A stretch of 64,000 nt of DNA from an uncultured Pelagibacteraceae bacterium (GTDB taxonomy: Bacteria > Pseudomonadota > Alphaproteobacteria > Pelagibacterales > Pelagibacteraceae): positions 34,376-98,375 of the forward strand of contig CACOVP010000002.1 of assembly GCA_902630665.1 (NCBI GenBank). Direction: 5' to 3'. Below, piece by piece: positions 45,194 to 55,211 of the stretch (position 1 is the first letter of the stretch; every line of letters starts with the position of its first letter). A program made the position numbers and the translations under genes. Under the pieces are notes generated by a model. It was not told where the DNA came from. It worked only from the letters and a program-made list of their open reading frames with translations, and ran no database searches.

Positions 45194-45529
45194 TTAATTA
45201 AACAGTTGATATAATTGTCTTGAAAAATCGCTTTCTAATGGAAAAGCTAGCATCCCCCATACATCATAACCAAGTATGTAAGGCATTGCGTAGAATCTGA
45301 AGAGATAGAAGAACCAAGCTACATAAAGAGCAATAAATGGCCCAAAAAGAAAACTTGGAGTTATGAACTTAAACAAATTAATAATTGGATTTGTGTATTT
45401 TACAAAGACTCTCATAAAAAAAAAAGTCGAATCTTCTCTTTGAAAAATATTCATGAAAGCTCTGCCAATTAGTGTCCACATTATGGTACCTAATATATAA
45501 TCTAATACAATTGCCCAAGTTGGTATCAT
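45194..45529 (-). CDS. small membrane protein, YggT-like architecture (111 aa)
   Basis: The protein has two or three hydrophobic helices (about 5-22, 58-80) around a conserved-looking YTNPIINLFKFITPSFLFGPFIALYVAWFFYLFR stretch that resembles the NP...P motif of YggT proteins. The gene lies downstream of the symporter operon but separated from it by a strong terminator (45555-45585), so it needs its own promoter. Function unknown. A true YggT is present elsewhere in the window (54915). Confidence 0.6.
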   Translation of the reverse strand: MIPTWAIVLDYILGTIMWTLIGRAFMNIFQREDSTFFFMRVFVKYTNPIINLFKFITPSFLFGPFIALYVAWFFYLFRFYAMPYILGYDVWGMLAFPLESDFSRQLYQLFN

Positions 45530-45554
45530 ACTTTTAAAATATCATGATTTAGGT

Positions 45555-45585
45555 AAAAAAAAAGGGGCGAATAAATCGCCCCTTT
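45555..45585 (-). terminator. intrinsic terminator of the symporter operon
   Basis: A perfect 10-bp stem AAAGGGGCGA (45561-45570) / TCGCCCCTTT (45576-45585) with an ATAAA loop. The nine A at 45555-45563 give a U tract on the minus strand. It lies 20 bp after the symporter stop and is among the strongest terminators visible here. Confidence 0.92.
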
Positions 45586-45605
45586 AAGTTTTAAATAATT
45601 GTTAA

Positions 45606-47462
45606 TTAGTGTTGCTTACCAAGAATAGCCTTACCTGTTGGTATTCTTGTGTCGTCTACTAATTTTTGTGTAGCTGGACTTGGTTCTTTAGTCATTAAGC
45701 TGACTACCACCATTACAACTAAACAAATTGGTGCTCCAATTAAACCAAATCTTAAGTGATCAATACCTAAGAATGGAGTATTTACACCGCCCCATATTGG
45801 AACTGAGAATTTAGGGAACACCCACGTTAAGTAAACTGTTCCTGAAATAATTCCCGCCATTATACCAGCGATTGCACCTTCTCTAGTAGCTCTCTTCCAC
45901 CATACACCAAGTACAAGTGGGAAGAATAAACCTGACATTGCAAAGTCGAATGCCCAAGCAACCGAACCTAAGATACTTGTTAGCCTGAAAGAGGCTATGT
46001 AAGCACCAGCAGCTCCGATTATTACTAGAAGTGTACGAGCAACTAATAGTCTTTTAGCAGTTTCCGCTTTTGGATTGATGATCTTGTAATAAATGTCGTG
46101 TGATAACGCATTTGAGATCGCAAGAACTAATCCATCGGCAGTTGACATGGCAGCAGCCATACCTCCAGCAAACACAAGTCCTGAGATTACGAACGGTAGA
46201 CCCGCTACTTCTGGAGTAGCTAATACTACAACGTCACCTCTCATGAACCATTCGTTTAACTGAAGTATTCCGTCACCATTAAAGTCTGCGATAAATACTT
46301 GTTTAACTTCAGACCATCTTTGCACCCATTCTATTGACTGAACTTCAGAAATAGATTTTCCGATAATTCCAGTTGGTAGATTTGGATCCATCAATGCTAA
46401 TTTAGACAATGTCGCTAACATAGGCGCTGAAGAGTAAAGTAAGAAAATAAAGAATAGCGACCAAGCTACTGATTTTCTTGCTGCTCTTACTGTAGGAGTT
46501 GTAAAGTATCTCATTAAGATATGAGGTAACGATGCAGTTCCTACCATCATACAAATCGCTAACGATAAGTATTTCCAGACAGCCATACCACCTTCAGGTA
46601 CTCCAGAGTGAGATCCAGAGATGTATTTCAATCCTCCTGGTACCCCAGCTGCTTTCATATCTGCGGCGCTGTTTTTAACTAGTCCAAATTGTTGTTCAAG
46701 TTCGCCAAGTCTTGCAACTTCATCACCTAGCATTAAGTGAGGGAAAATTCCTCCACCTACGTTAGAACTAATCCAGAATACTGGTATTAAGTATGCGATG
46801 ATTAATACAATGTACTGAGCAACCTGTGTCCAAGTTACGGCTCTCATTCCCCCAAGCATTGAACAGATAAGGATACTTATTAATCCTACCCATACACCTG
46901 CTTCGAACGGAATTCCAAGAGCTCTTGAAGCAATTGTTCCCGTAGCATTAATTTGTGCTGTTACATAAGTAAATGATGCTATGAAAAGCACGAATACAGA
47001 GCAAGCTCTTACGAGGTTACCACCGTATCGTGTTCCGATAAAATCAGGAACTGTGTAACATCCAAACTTTCTTAGGTACGGAGCCATTAAAGTTGCAACA
47101 AGTACGTATCCACCTGTCCAACCTACTAAGAAGGCCATGTAAGTATAGCCACCAAAGTAAACTCCACCCGCTAAAGCTACGAATGATGCACCTGACATCC
47201 AGTCAGCTGCTGTTGCCATCCCGTTAAATACGGTTGGCACTTGTCTTCCTGCAACATAGTAGGCATCTACTTGAACGGTTCTTGATAAATAACCAATTAA
47301 GGCATAAATCAATACCGTGAAAGCTACGAACATCACTCCGATGTTTTTAGCTGACACACCTGCTTGCTCTGCTAATGCCATCAAAATGATGAACACTAAA
47401 AAGCCACCAGTGTAGGTACCATATATTTTAGGAAGGTTTTGTATAAAATCTCCTTTAAACAT
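45606..47462 (-). CDS. sodium:solute symporter family protein, large subunit (ActP/VC2705-like)
   Basis: A 618-aa SSS-family carrier with about 13 membrane helices, including ATAADWMSGASFVALAG and GGMAAAMSTADGLVLAISNALSHD, the Na+-binding helix pattern. Its pairing with a DUF4212 small subunit marks the two-component subfamily linked to uptake of acetate or other small organic acids. A loop around residues 393-404 (DFNGDGILQLNE) is a canonical EF-hand calcium-binding loop. The operon has G/C-richer, optimal-looking codons and a strong terminator, suggesting high expression. The gene overlaps the small subunit by 1 bp. Confidence 0.88.
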   Translation of the reverse strand: MFKGDFIQNLPKIYGTYTGGFLVFIILMALAEQAGVSAKNIGVMFVAFTVLIYALIGYLSRTVQVDAYYVAGRQVPTVFNGMATAADWMSGASFVALAGGVYFGGYTYMAFLVGWTGGYVLVATLMAPYLRKFGCYTVPDFIGTRYGGNLVRACSVFVLFIASFTYVTAQINATGTIASRALGIPFEAGVWVGLISILICSMLGGMRAVTWTQVAQYIVLIIAYLIPVFWISSNVGGGIFPHLMLGDEVARLGELEQQFGLVKNSAADMKAAGVPGGLKYISGSHSGVPEGGMAVWKYLSLAICMMVGTASLPHILMRYFTTPTVRAARKSVAWSLFFIFLLYSSAPMLATLSKLALMDPNLPTGIIGKSISEVQSIEWVQRWSEVKQVFIADFNGDGILQLNEWFMRGDVVVLATPEVAGLPFVISGLVFAGGMAAAMSTADGLVLAISNALSHDIYYKIINPKAETAKRLLVARTLLVIIGAAGAYIASFRLTSILGSVAWAFDFAMSGLFFPLVLGVWWKRATREGAIAGIMAGIISGTVYLTWVFPKFSVPIWGGVNTPFLGIDHLRFGLIGAPICLVVMVVVSLMTKEPSPATQKLVDDTRIPTGKAILGKQH

Positions 47463-47719
47463 TAGTCATCCTCTCTTTCTGAGAAACCATGTTCTTCGTC
47501 GATTTTTTCTTGTTTATTTGCAGTCCAAAACAAAATTATCACAAAGGCAAGAAGTGAACCTTGCGCAGTCATGTAATATGCTAGTGGATAGCCAAGAAAA
47601 GACATCGTGTTCAGTTCTGAACCAAACATGAAGATCACTAATGAGAAGAAAGCCCAAAGAACCAATGTTACTATCATATGGTTTTTGGTCTTATTCCAAT
47701 ATGCGTCTTTATTTGACAT
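47462..47719 (-). CDS. symporter small subunit (DUF4212)
   Basis: An 85-aa protein with two membrane helices (about 14-34 and 46-67) and an acidic C-terminus. The pattern YWNKTKNHMIVTLVLWAFFSL and FGSELNTMSFLGYPLAYYMTAQGS is that of the DUF4212 small subunit that always accompanies the large carrier. It has an AGGGGG Shine-Dalgarno sequence. The upstream region carries an 18-bp perfect palindrome. Confidence 0.92.
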   Translation of the reverse strand: MSNKDAYWNKTKNHMIVTLVLWAFFSLVIFMFGSELNTMSFLGYPLAYYMTAQGSLLAFVIILFWTANKQEKIDEEHGFSEREDD

Positions 47720-47741
47720 ATTTCCCCCTATTTATTTTTTA

Positions 47742-47759
47742 ACTTTTTACGTAAAAAGT
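47742..47759. promoter_or_regulatory. 18-bp perfect palindrome, candidate operator of the symporter operon
   Basis: ACTTTTTACGTAAAAAGT is a perfect dyad centred 31 bp upstream of the DUF4212 start codon. A second inverted repeat, ACTCAT-T-ATGAGT, lies at 47781-47793. Together they sit where a repressor or activator dimer would act on the symporter operon, though the first might also form an RNA hairpin in its leader. The binding protein is unknown. Confidence 0.5.
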
Positions 47760-47874
47760 ACTCTTATTGCTGGGGAGCATACTCATTATGAGTTGAATTA
47801 AAAGAGAAAAAAGGACCCCAAAACCAAATTGAAATGCTATAAGACAAGTAAATAAAGGGTTTTTAATATACAAC

Positions 47875-48516
47875 GTGAAATTGAATCTAGATAAATTGAG
47901 AAACACTCTTAGAACTACTCTAAAAGACATTTGGGAGTACGTAATCCCTATTTGGAAAATTTCAGGACTATTTAAAAGCATTAAATCAAAAAAAGACTTA
48001 GAAAACTTTATTCAAGAGAGATCTGCTCATGTTTCTCAAACAACTTTATACGGTTATTTAAAAACAAGAATTGGAGTTAAGTATATTGCCATGATGGAGG
48101 ATGAAGTTTTTTTAAAATCTATCAATATTGCAAAATGGAATATCTATGTGGTTGCTTTAGCAGATTGTTCTTTTTATGTATTCTCTTATCTTATTTCTGA
48201 GAAACGTTTGAAAGAAAATGATTGCAAAGAAATTTTTCTAAATATCTTAGAAAAGGAAAAAAAAAATGGATTAAGCGACGAAATTTTTGATAGAGGTAAA
48301 AAAAACTTTTTAGAAAGATTAGATAAAGTGAATTTTTCAAACTACCATTTAAATGACCCCTTTCAAGAGAGTGGCCAAGCTTTATATTATTGGTCACCAA
48401 TTGCAGATGAATTAAAATCACTTGATAAAAAAATCGTTTTAAACTCTATACATTTAAAATGGGGTTTGATGAAGGACGAATTTAAAAAATTAACTAAGAA
48501 TTTAAAATTTAATTAA
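47875..48516 (+). CDS. conserved alphaproteobacterial protein of unknown function
   Basis: A 213-aa, mainly helical soluble protein starting with GTG 47875. The most striking segment is [23 protein letters not shown] (about residues 44-66), followed by [25 protein letters not shown], and [23 protein letters not shown] towards the end. It looks like a conserved alphaproteobacterial family, but I cannot assign a function. It lies between the symporter operon and acs, in opposite orientation to both, with a 4-bp overlap into acs. Confidence 0.75.
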   Translation: MKLNLDKLRNTLRTTLKDIWEYVIPIWKISGLFKSIKSKKDLENFIQERSAHVSQTTLYGYLKTRIGVKYIAMMEDEVFLKSINIAKWNIYVVALADCSFYVFSYLISEKRLKENDCKEIFLNILEKEKKNGLSDEIFDRGKKNFLERLDKVNFSNYHLNDPFQESGQALYYWSPIADELKSLDKKIVLNSIHLKWGLMKDEFKKLTKNLKFN

Positions 48517-50648
48517 CCTTTATTTTGTCTATTTTCTACAAGAGATGTTACAACACTAGGATCCGCCAATGTTGTTGTATCTCCTAAATTATCTGGCTCA
48601 TTAGCAGCAATTTTTCTTAAAATTCTTCTCATAATTTTTCCAGATCTTGTTTTTGGTAATCCTGGTGCAAATTGAATAACATCTGGTGTTGCTATTGGGC
48701 CTATTTGTTTTCTAACCCAAAGTTTAAGATCTCTCTCTAAATCTCCAGTAGGGTTTTCACCAGCATTTAAAGTAACGTAACAATATAATCCGTTACCTTT
48801 TATGCTATGTGGAAATCCAACCACAGCAGCTTCAGCTACTTTAGGATGAGCTACAAATGCGCTTTCAATTTCGGCTGTCCCTAGGTTATGGCCTGATACA
48901 ATGATCACATCATCTACCCTTCCTGTAATCCAATAATAACCATCTTTATCTCTTCGGCATCCATCCCCAGTAAAATATTTTCCATCAAATTGAGAGAAAT
49001 AAGTGTCTATAAATCTTTGATGGTCTCCGTAAACCGTTCGCATTTGACCTGGCCAGGATGAAGCCATACAAAGTCTTCCTTTGCCTTCTCCTTTTATTGT
49101 TTTTCCATCTTTATCAACTAATACTGGTTTGATGCCATAAAAAGGTTTAGTTGCTGACCCTGGCTTTAAATCTATGGCGCCAGGTTGAGGCGCTATCAAA
49201 ATTCCTCCAGTTTCCGTCTGCCACCAGGTATCTACAATCGGACATCTAGAGTCACCTACTGTTTTGTAATACCACATCCAAGCCTCTGGATTTATGGGTT
49301 CTCCGACAGTTCCTAATAATTTCAGTGTTTTTCTACTTGTTTTTTTTACAGGTTTATCACCCTCTCGCATCAATGCTCTTATCGCTGTAGGAGCGGTATA
49401 AAAAATATTTACTTTATATTTATCTACTATCTGCCACCATCTAGAACTATCTGGATAATTTGGAACTCCCTCAAACATAATAGTCGTCGCTCCATTTGAG
49501 AGCGGTCCGTAAATAATATAACTATGACCTGTTACCCAACCAATGTCAGCCGTACACCAATAAATATCATTAGCTTTATAGTCAAAAATATACTGATGGG
49601 TCATCGAAGCATAAACCATGTATCCACCCGTAGTGTGTAAAACACCTTTCGGCTTCCCGGTAGAACCAGACGTGTATAAAATAAACAGCGGGTCTTCTGC
49701 GCCCATTTCCTCAGGCTCGCATTTTGATGGAGCAGATGAAATTAGCTCTTTATAAGAAACATCTCTTTCATTGTTCCAATCAACTTGATTTCCAGTTCTT
49801 TCAACAACTACACATTTTTTTACTCCAGGACATTGATCTAAGGCCTCATCAGCAATTTTTTTCAACGGAATTATTTTTCCACCTCTAACTCCTTCATCTG
49901 CAGTTATTAAGTATTCAGACTCGCAATCTGTAATCCTAGTAGCTATTGAATCAGGTGAAAAACCTCCAAAAATAATTGAATGGACAGCACCTATTCTCGC
50001 ACAAGCTAACATTATGTAAGCTAATTCGGGGATCATAGTCAGATAAATTGTTACTCTATCTCCCTTTTGTATACCTAAACTTTTTAAACCGTTTGCAGCT
50101 TTACAAACGTTTTGATGAAGTTCTTTGTAAGAAATTTTTTTCGTATCAGACGGATCATCTCCAACCCAAATGATTGCAGTTTTGCTTGGATTTTTCTTTA
50201 AATGTCTATCAATACAATTTGCTGAGGCATTTAATGTTCCATCATAAAACCATTTAATCTTTACTTCCTCTTTACTGTATTTAACATCTTTAATTTTAGT
50301 ATATTTTTTTATCCATGAAATTCTTTTTCCCTCTTTAGCCCAAAATTTATCATTCTCTTTAATCGAAAGTTTATATTTTTTTTTGTATTTAGAGTCATTC
50401 ACGTAGGCTTGATTCGCCCAACTATCCGAAACTTTAATTACTGAATTACCGTCACTATCTTTTGAATATGTAGGAGCTTTAAAAATAATTCGTCTTGCTT
50501 TTCTAGCTTTTTTTCTGTTTTTTTTCTTTTTTTTATTTTTTCTAGTTTTCTTTCTAGGCCTGCTAATTTTTCTAGATTTTTTTATTTTTCTAGATTTTTT
50601 CCTAGACTTTTTTACTTTTGATTTTTTCTTTTTTTTCCTTTTAGCCAC
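48513..50648 (-). CDS. acs: acetyl-CoA synthetase with basic N-terminal extension
   Basis: Acs activates acetate to acetyl-CoA via acetyl-AMP. At 711 aa it exceeds the usual 640-660. The catalytic part has [41 protein letters not shown] and [13 protein letters not shown] with the acetylation-controlled Lys. The added N-terminus (residues 2-53) holds 37 Lys or Arg in 52 residues, like a histone tail. GTG 50648 with AGGGG upstream is the only fitting start, so the tail is probably translated. The nearby Na+/organic-acid symporter suggests a linked acetate-use module. The role of the tail is unknown. Confidence 0.95.
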   Translation of the reverse strand: MAKRKKKKKSKVKKSRKKSRKIKKSRKISRPRKKTRKNKKKKKNRKKARKARRIIFKAPTYSKDSDGNSVIKVSDSWANQAYVNDSKYKKKYKLSIKENDKFWAKEGKRISWIKKYTKIKDVKYSKEEVKIKWFYDGTLNASANCIDRHLKKNPSKTAIIWVGDDPSDTKKISYKELHQNVCKAANGLKSLGIQKGDRVTIYLTMIPELAYIMLACARIGAVHSIIFGGFSPDSIATRITDCESEYLITADEGVRGGKIIPLKKIADEALDQCPGVKKCVVVERTGNQVDWNNERDVSYKELISSAPSKCEPEEMGAEDPLFILYTSGSTGKPKGVLHTTGGYMVYASMTHQYIFDYKANDIYWCTADIGWVTGHSYIIYGPLSNGATTIMFEGVPNYPDSSRWWQIVDKYKVNIFYTAPTAIRALMREGDKPVKKTSRKTLKLLGTVGEPINPEAWMWYYKTVGDSRCPIVDTWWQTETGGILIAPQPGAIDLKPGSATKPFYGIKPVLVDKDGKTIKGEGKGRLCMASSWPGQMRTVYGDHQRFIDTYFSQFDGKYFTGDGCRRDKDGYYWITGRVDDVIIVSGHNLGTAEIESAFVAHPKVAEAAVVGFPHSIKGNGLYCYVTLNAGENPTGDLERDLKLWVRKQIGPIATPDVIQFAPGLPKTRSGKIMRRILRKIAANEPDNLGDTTTLADPSVVTSLVENRQNKG

Positions 50649-50665
50649 AAATACCCCTAAATTTT

Positions 50666-51079
50666 TTATATTTTACCCATGTTACAAATAATTTTCCAGC
50701 TTTTATAATCTATAGGCATTACTGACAACCTGCTTTGTTTTATCAACGGTAAATGAGAAATATTCTTGTTTTTTTTAATTTTTCCTAAAGAAATAGCCCT
50801 TTTAAATTTACTTACAAACCTAACTTGAACGGCCACAAATCTCTTTTTCTTATCAGTTTTATCCATAAACGCTGATTTAATTACTTTTACTATTCCAACA
50901 ATCTCTTTTCCAATATTTGAATGATAGAAAAAACATAAATCACCATTTTTCATTTTTCTCAAATTGTTTGCAGCTTGATAATTTCTAACTCCATCCCAGG
51001 TAGCGCCTTTTATACCAGCTTTTATTTGCTGCTCAATCGACCAAACATCGGGCTCAGACTTAAGTAACCAATATTTCAT
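50666..51079 (-). CDS. EVE-domain protein
   Basis: EVE domains (PUA-like fold) bind modified bases in DNA or RNA. The 137-aa product has the typical [16 protein letters not shown] start, [30 protein letters not shown] and the [15 protein letters not shown] segment. It overlaps tsaD by one base and is probably cotranscribed. The ligand is not known. Confidence 0.93.
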   Translation of the reverse strand: MKYWLLKSEPDVWSIEQQIKAGIKGATWDGVRNYQAANNLRKMKNGDLCFFYHSNIGKEIVGIVKVIKSAFMDKTDKKKRFVAVQVRFVSKFKRAISLGKIKKNKNISHLPLIKQSRLSVMPIDYKSWKIICNMGKI

Positions 51080-52155
51080 TATAACTTCAAACCTGGCCCT
51101 TTCATGTAGGGAGCATTTTCATCTAAAGGCCATCTAGATTTAGCTTCAACATCTATATTACTTAATAAATTTTTTTTAAATCTTTTTATTCCCGCCCAAG
51201 CAATCATAGCAGCATTATCACCACAAAATTTTAAATCAGGATAAACAGTTTTAAATCCCATTTCTCTTGAAAGTTTTTTTAAATTTTCCCTTATCGAAAT
51301 ATTAGCAGCCACACCTCCAGCTACAACTAAATTAATATTTCTCGTATTAATTTTCTTCTTAAACATTTCGACCGCAATTTTTGTTTTTTTATAAAGAATT
51401 TTATTTATAGTATTTTGAAAAGATGCTGCAAGATTAAATTTTAATTTATCATTTCCATTTACTTTTTTTGACTCTCTTAAAACTGCGGTCTTAAGACCAG
51501 CAAATGATAAATTACATCCCGCTTTATTTATTATTGGTTCAGGAAGTTTATAAAAATTTTTATCTCCCAGTCTTGAAGCTTTCTCAACACTTGGTCCACC
51601 TGGATAACCAAGGTTAAGCATTTTTGCAGTTTTATCAAAAGCTTCACCTAAAGCATCATCTATCGTAGTCCCTAATTGTTCATAATCATTAACATCTTTC
51701 ACAATTAAATATTGTGAGTGACCTCCAGAGATTAATAAAAGTAAATAAGGGAATGGGATATTATTTTCTAGTCCTGGACTTAGAGCATGACCCTCTAAAT
51801 GATTCACTGCAACGAATGGTTTATTTGAAAATGCAGCAATTGATTTACTTATGTTTAATCCGACTGTTAAGCATACAATTAAACCTGGACCCGCAGTAGC
51901 AGCAATTCCGTCTATCTTACTTAAGGAGACTTTACTTTCCTCTAAAGCCGTTTCAATTATATAGTCGATATTTTCTAAATGTGCTCTAGCTGCTAATTCA
52001 GGTACTACTCCTCCAAATTTTTTGTGCTCTGAAATCTGACTTGAGACGATATTTGATAAAATGTCTGCAGTGCCTTTATCATTTTCTCTAATTACAGAGG
52101 CTGCAGTTTCATCACAACTTGTTTCAATTCCTAAAAATGTAATCTTTTTTGTCAT
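51079..52155 (-). CDS. tsaD: tRNA threonylcarbamoyladenosine biosynthesis protein TsaD
   Basis: TsaD transfers the threonylcarbamoyl group to A37 of ANN-decoding tRNAs. The 358-aa protein has the ASKHA-fold signatures FLGIETSCDETAAS, the metal-binding NHLEGHALSP, LLISGGHSQY, and the C-terminal GGVAANISIRENL and CGDNAAMIAWAG. It diverges from hemC across a 55-bp gap; hemC-tsaD divergence is common in alphaproteobacteria. Confidence 0.97.
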   Translation of the reverse strand: MTKKITFLGIETSCDETAASVIRENDKGTADILSNIVSSQISEHKKFGGVVPELAARAHLENIDYIIETALEESKVSLSKIDGIAATAGPGLIVCLTVGLNISKSIAAFSNKPFVAVNHLEGHALSPGLENNIPFPYLLLLISGGHSQYLIVKDVNDYEQLGTTIDDALGEAFDKTAKMLNLGYPGGPSVEKASRLGDKNFYKLPEPIINKAGCNLSFAGLKTAVLRESKKVNGNDKLKFNLAASFQNTINKILYKKTKIAVEMFKKKINTRNINLVVAGGVAANISIRENLKKLSREMGFKTVYPDLKFCGDNAAMIAWAGIKRFKKNLLSNIDVEAKSRWPLDENAPYMKGPGLKL

Positions 52156-52210
52156 CTCTCTAAAAAATTAAAATAGTATAAAATACTTCTTTCAAATATA
52201 TAATCAATTA

Positions 52211-53128
52211 ATGACAAAAATTACAATTGGAGCTCGAGGCAGTAAACTTTCTTTAGCCTATGTGGCAAAAGTAAAGGAGCTATTAATAAAAAACAATAAT
52301 GACCTTAGAGAGGAAAATATTCATTTTAAAGCTATTAAAACTTCGGGTGATTTAAATTTAAACAAAAAGATCTCAAAAATAGGTGGAAAAAATTTATTTT
52401 GTAAAGAAATTGAGGAAAGCTTATTAAAAAAGGAGATAGATATTGCGGTACATTCTCTAAAAGATATGGAGGGAAATGAAAATGAGAACCTTTTGATAGG
52501 AGCATATTTAAAAAGAAACGATTATCGAGATGTAATAATTAGTGAAAGAATTAAAAGTGTTTCTGATTTAAGAGATGGAGTGAAAATTGGCTCAAGTTCA
52601 AAAAGGAGGAAACTTCAATTAAAAAAAATTAACAACAAAATTTCTGTAATCGATATTCGGGGAAATATTGATACTAGAATAAATAAAATCAACGAGAGCA
52701 ACTTAGACGGAATCATTCTTGCTGCCGCCGGAGTAAAATCACTTAAACTTGATAAAAAGATCAGCTTTACTTTTAATCGTGAACATATTTTACCAGCAGT
52801 AGGACAAGGAATAATTGCTGTACAATGTAGGAAGGAAGATGAAATTAGAAATTTAATAAAAAAAATTAACGATAACGAAACCAGTCTTTGCGCGACAGCT
52901 GAAAGAAAAATGCTTCAAACTATTGGTGGCGATTGCGATACTGCGCTAGGTGGGTTGGCTGAAATTGAAAATCATAATTTGAAACTTAAAGGTCAGCTTT
53001 TCTCAGATAGCGGCCAGGATAGTTTTGAATATGAACTTACAGGAAGAGAGATCGATGCTTCTTTTATTGGAAAAAGTGTTGGGGAAAAATTATTAGATCT
53101 AGCTGGAGAAAAATTTAAGAAAAAATGA
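52211..53128 (+). CDS. hemC: hydroxymethylbilane synthase (porphobilinogen deaminase)
   Basis: HemC joins four porphobilinogens into hydroxymethylbilane. The 305-aa protein starts ITIGARGSKLSLAY, contains DIAVHSLKDM, IGSSSKRRKLQL and the dipyrromethane cofactor-binding Cys in GGDCDTALGGLA. It overlaps hemD by 4 bp (ATGA). Together with hemE, hemH and hemG elsewhere in the window, most late haem steps are covered. Confidence 0.97.
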   Translation: MTKITIGARGSKLSLAYVAKVKELLIKNNNDLREENIHFKAIKTSGDLNLNKKISKIGGKNLFCKEIEESLLKKEIDIAVHSLKDMEGNENENLLIGAYLKRNDYRDVIISERIKSVSDLRDGVKIGSSSKRRKLQLKKINNKISVIDIRGNIDTRINKINESNLDGIILAAAGVKSLKLDKKISFTFNREHILPAVGQGIIAVQCRKEDEIRNLIKKINDNETSLCATAERKMLQTIGGDCDTALGGLAEIENHNLKLKGQLFSDSGQDSFEYELTGREIDASFIGKSVGEKLLDLAGEKFKKK

Positions 53129-53823
53129 ATATTATAATAACAAGACCTTTAATAGACTCTGAGGATTTAATGGGAAAATTATTTTCTTTAGGTCATAAAA
53201 TTATTAACGTACCTACTTTAAAAATCTCTAAAGCAAAACTTGATCCTATTAATCCTGAGAAATACAACGCATTTATATTTACAAGTGCTAATGCAATAAG
53301 GAGTCTAAACTTATTAAAACCAGATAGAAATAAACTTTGTTTCTGCGTTGGAGCAATTACAGAAAAGATTGTAAGACAACAAGGTTATAACAATACTATT
53401 TCAGCTGGCGGGACTATAAATGCTCTAAAAAATATTATTGTTAATTCAGGTGACTTAGATAAAAAAAAAGTCTTAGCATATATATGTGGAGATAATATTA
53501 CCTCAGACTTAGATCTAGAGCTGCAAAAAGAAGGTTTTCAAATAGATAAAATTATCAACTATACTTCAGAAAAAATTAGAGAATTGAACCAAGATACTAA
53601 TAATTTAATCAAGGATCATCCTCCTGACATAATTTTTGTTTACTCAAAAAGGAGCGCAGAAAGCTTTATTGATTTAGCAAAAAAGTACTCACTCAATGGA
53701 TTGATGACAGGCTCAAGAGTTATGTGTATAAGTGAAAAAGTTAAAAATGTTTTCAAAGATGCTGGATGGAAAAATTTAGAAACCTTCGAAGCTGGAGATG
53801 AAATTATAAAAATTGGTAATTAG
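53125..53823 (+). CDS. hemD: uroporphyrinogen-III synthase
   Basis: HemD closes and inverts ring D of hydroxymethylbilane. The 232-aa protein is sequence-divergent as usual for the family, with the start NIIITRPLIDSEDL, IFTSANAIRSLN and IIFVYSKRSAESFIDL. Location directly after hemC gives strong support. mscS begins immediately after its stop. Confidence 0.88.
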   Translation: MNIIITRPLIDSEDLMGKLFSLGHKIINVPTLKISKAKLDPINPEKYNAFIFTSANAIRSLNLLKPDRNKLCFCVGAITEKIVRQQGYNNTISAGGTINALKNIIVNSGDLDKKKVLAYICGDNITSDLDLELQKEGFQIDKIINYTSEKIRELNQDTNNLIKDHPPDIIFVYSKRSAESFIDLAKKYSLNGLMTGSRVMCISEKVKNVFKDAGWKNLETFEAGDEIIKIGN

Positions 53824-54915
53824 ATGGAAGTATTGCAAAATTTTAAGATATTATTTTTAGATGTTTGGAATAAAGGTATTTCAGGAGTTAATATTTCAGA
53901 AATTATTATTGCTTTAATAATTTTTTTATTTTTTCTTTTTTTAAGAGGAATATTTTCAAAATTCGTAATTAAAAGATTGGAGAATTACGTATCAAAAACT
54001 TCAAATAACTTTGATAATACTCTTGTAAAGTCCATGGAAGGGCCAGCTAAGTTTTTTCCGATTGTACTAGGTTTTTTTGTAGCTACTAGTTATTTAACTA
54101 TTGAAACTCAAGCTGCAGATTTTTTAGAAACTATTAATCGTTCTTTAATTACAATTCTTATATTCTGGACCTTTCACCAAATTATTGGACCCTTTTCAAC
54201 CGTTGTAAAATCAGTCAGTGATTTACTCTCAAGGGATTTAGTTAATTGGATTATCAAAGCCCTAAAAATTTTGATAATAATCCTGGGATTAGCGGCTGTT
54301 TTAGAACTCTGGGGAATTAAAATTGGACCAATTATAGCCGGACTAGGACTATTTGGTGTTGCCGTTGCACTTGGAGCGCAAGATTTATTTAAAAATTTAA
54401 TTTCAGGTATATTAGTTTTAGTCGAGAAAAGATTTAAAGTTGGAGATTGGATATATGTTGAAGATGTTATTGAAGGCACAGTAGAGTCAATAGGTTTTAG
54501 ATCTACAGTTGTTAGAAGATTTGACAAATCTCTTGCAACAATCCCTAATTTTCAGTTTGCAGAAAAAGCAGTAATAAATAATTCTTTAATTACGAACAGG
54601 AGGATTAATTGGATTATAGGCCTAGAGTATAGAACAACAAGCAAACAATTAATTGATATCAAACAACAGATAGAGAATTATATAAAAAATAGTGAATTAT
54701 TTTCAAAATCAGAAAATACAATGCTATCAGTGAAAATCGATCAATTTGCTGCAAGTTCAATAGATATTAAACTAATATGTTTTACTAAAACCGCAAAATA
54801 CTTAGAGTGGATGAAGGTAAAAGATCTTTTAGCCCTTGAAATAAAAAATATAGTAGAAAAAAATAATGCTTCTTTTGCTTTTCCAAGTACATCAGTTTAT
54901 GTGGAGAAAAATTAA
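53824..54915 (+). CDS. MscS-family mechanosensitive ion channel
   Basis: A 363-aa inner-membrane protein expected to open under membrane tension and release osmolytes. Four to five hydrophobic helices occupy residues 20-190. The pore helix GPIIAGLGLFGVAVALGAQD is followed by the MscS beta domain with KRFKVGDWIYVEDVIEGTVESIGFRST and IPNFQF. It abuts hemD and overlaps the yggT gene by 1 bp. Confidence 0.93.
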   Translation: MEVLQNFKILFLDVWNKGISGVNISEIIIALIIFLFFLFLRGIFSKFVIKRLENYVSKTSNNFDNTLVKSMEGPAKFFPIVLGFFVATSYLTIETQAADFLETINRSLITILIFWTFHQIIGPFSTVVKSVSDLLSRDLVNWIIKALKILIIILGLAAVLELWGIKIGPIIAGLGLFGVAVALGAQDLFKNLISGILVLVEKRFKVGDWIYVEDVIEGTVESIGFRSTVVRRFDKSLATIPNFQFAEKAVINNSLITNRRINWIIGLEYRTTSKQLIDIKQQIENYIKNSELFSKSENTMLSVKIDQFAASSIDIKLICFTKTAKYLEWMKVKDLLALEIKNIVEKNNASFAFPSTSVYVEKN

Positions 54916-55211
54916 TGAAGTCGATATTAATTCTTTTCGACAATATAGTTAGCCTTTACATTTGGATATTAATTATCCACGTAATATTTAGTTGGCTGGT
55001 TGCTTTTAACGTTTTAAATACAAGCAATCGTTTTGTTTATTCTGTATTAGACATCTCTTACAAATTGACAGCACCACCTCTTGATTTTATCAGAAGATTT
55101 TTACCTAACTTAGGATCTATAGATATCTCTCCAGTGATACTTATTTTAGGATTAATGTTTTTTAGAAATTTAGTTTTTGAAATGTTTGCTCCAGGATTAT
55201 TTTTAAGATGA
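54915..55211 (+). CDS. YggT-family membrane protein
   Basis: A 98-aa protein with two hydrophobic segments (about 7-30 and 68-90) and the conserved NP-like middle DISYKLTAPPLDFIRRFLP. YggT proteins are small inner-membrane proteins linked to osmotic stress tolerance and cell-division-related membrane organisation. The exact role is unknown. It lies between mscS and folD, overlapping both (1 and 4 bp). Confidence 0.9.
   Translation: MKSILILFDNIVSLYIWILIIHVIFSWLVAFNVLNTSNRFVYSVLDISYKLTAPPLDFIRRFLPNLGSIDISPVILILGLMFFRNLVFEMFAPGLFLR

Noticed and set aside
47739..47981. 80-codon minus-strand frame across the symporter upstream gap
   Set aside because: It overlaps the real plus-strand gene at 47875 and the operator palindromes. 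Its sequence is a hydrophobic shadow with no family resemblance.
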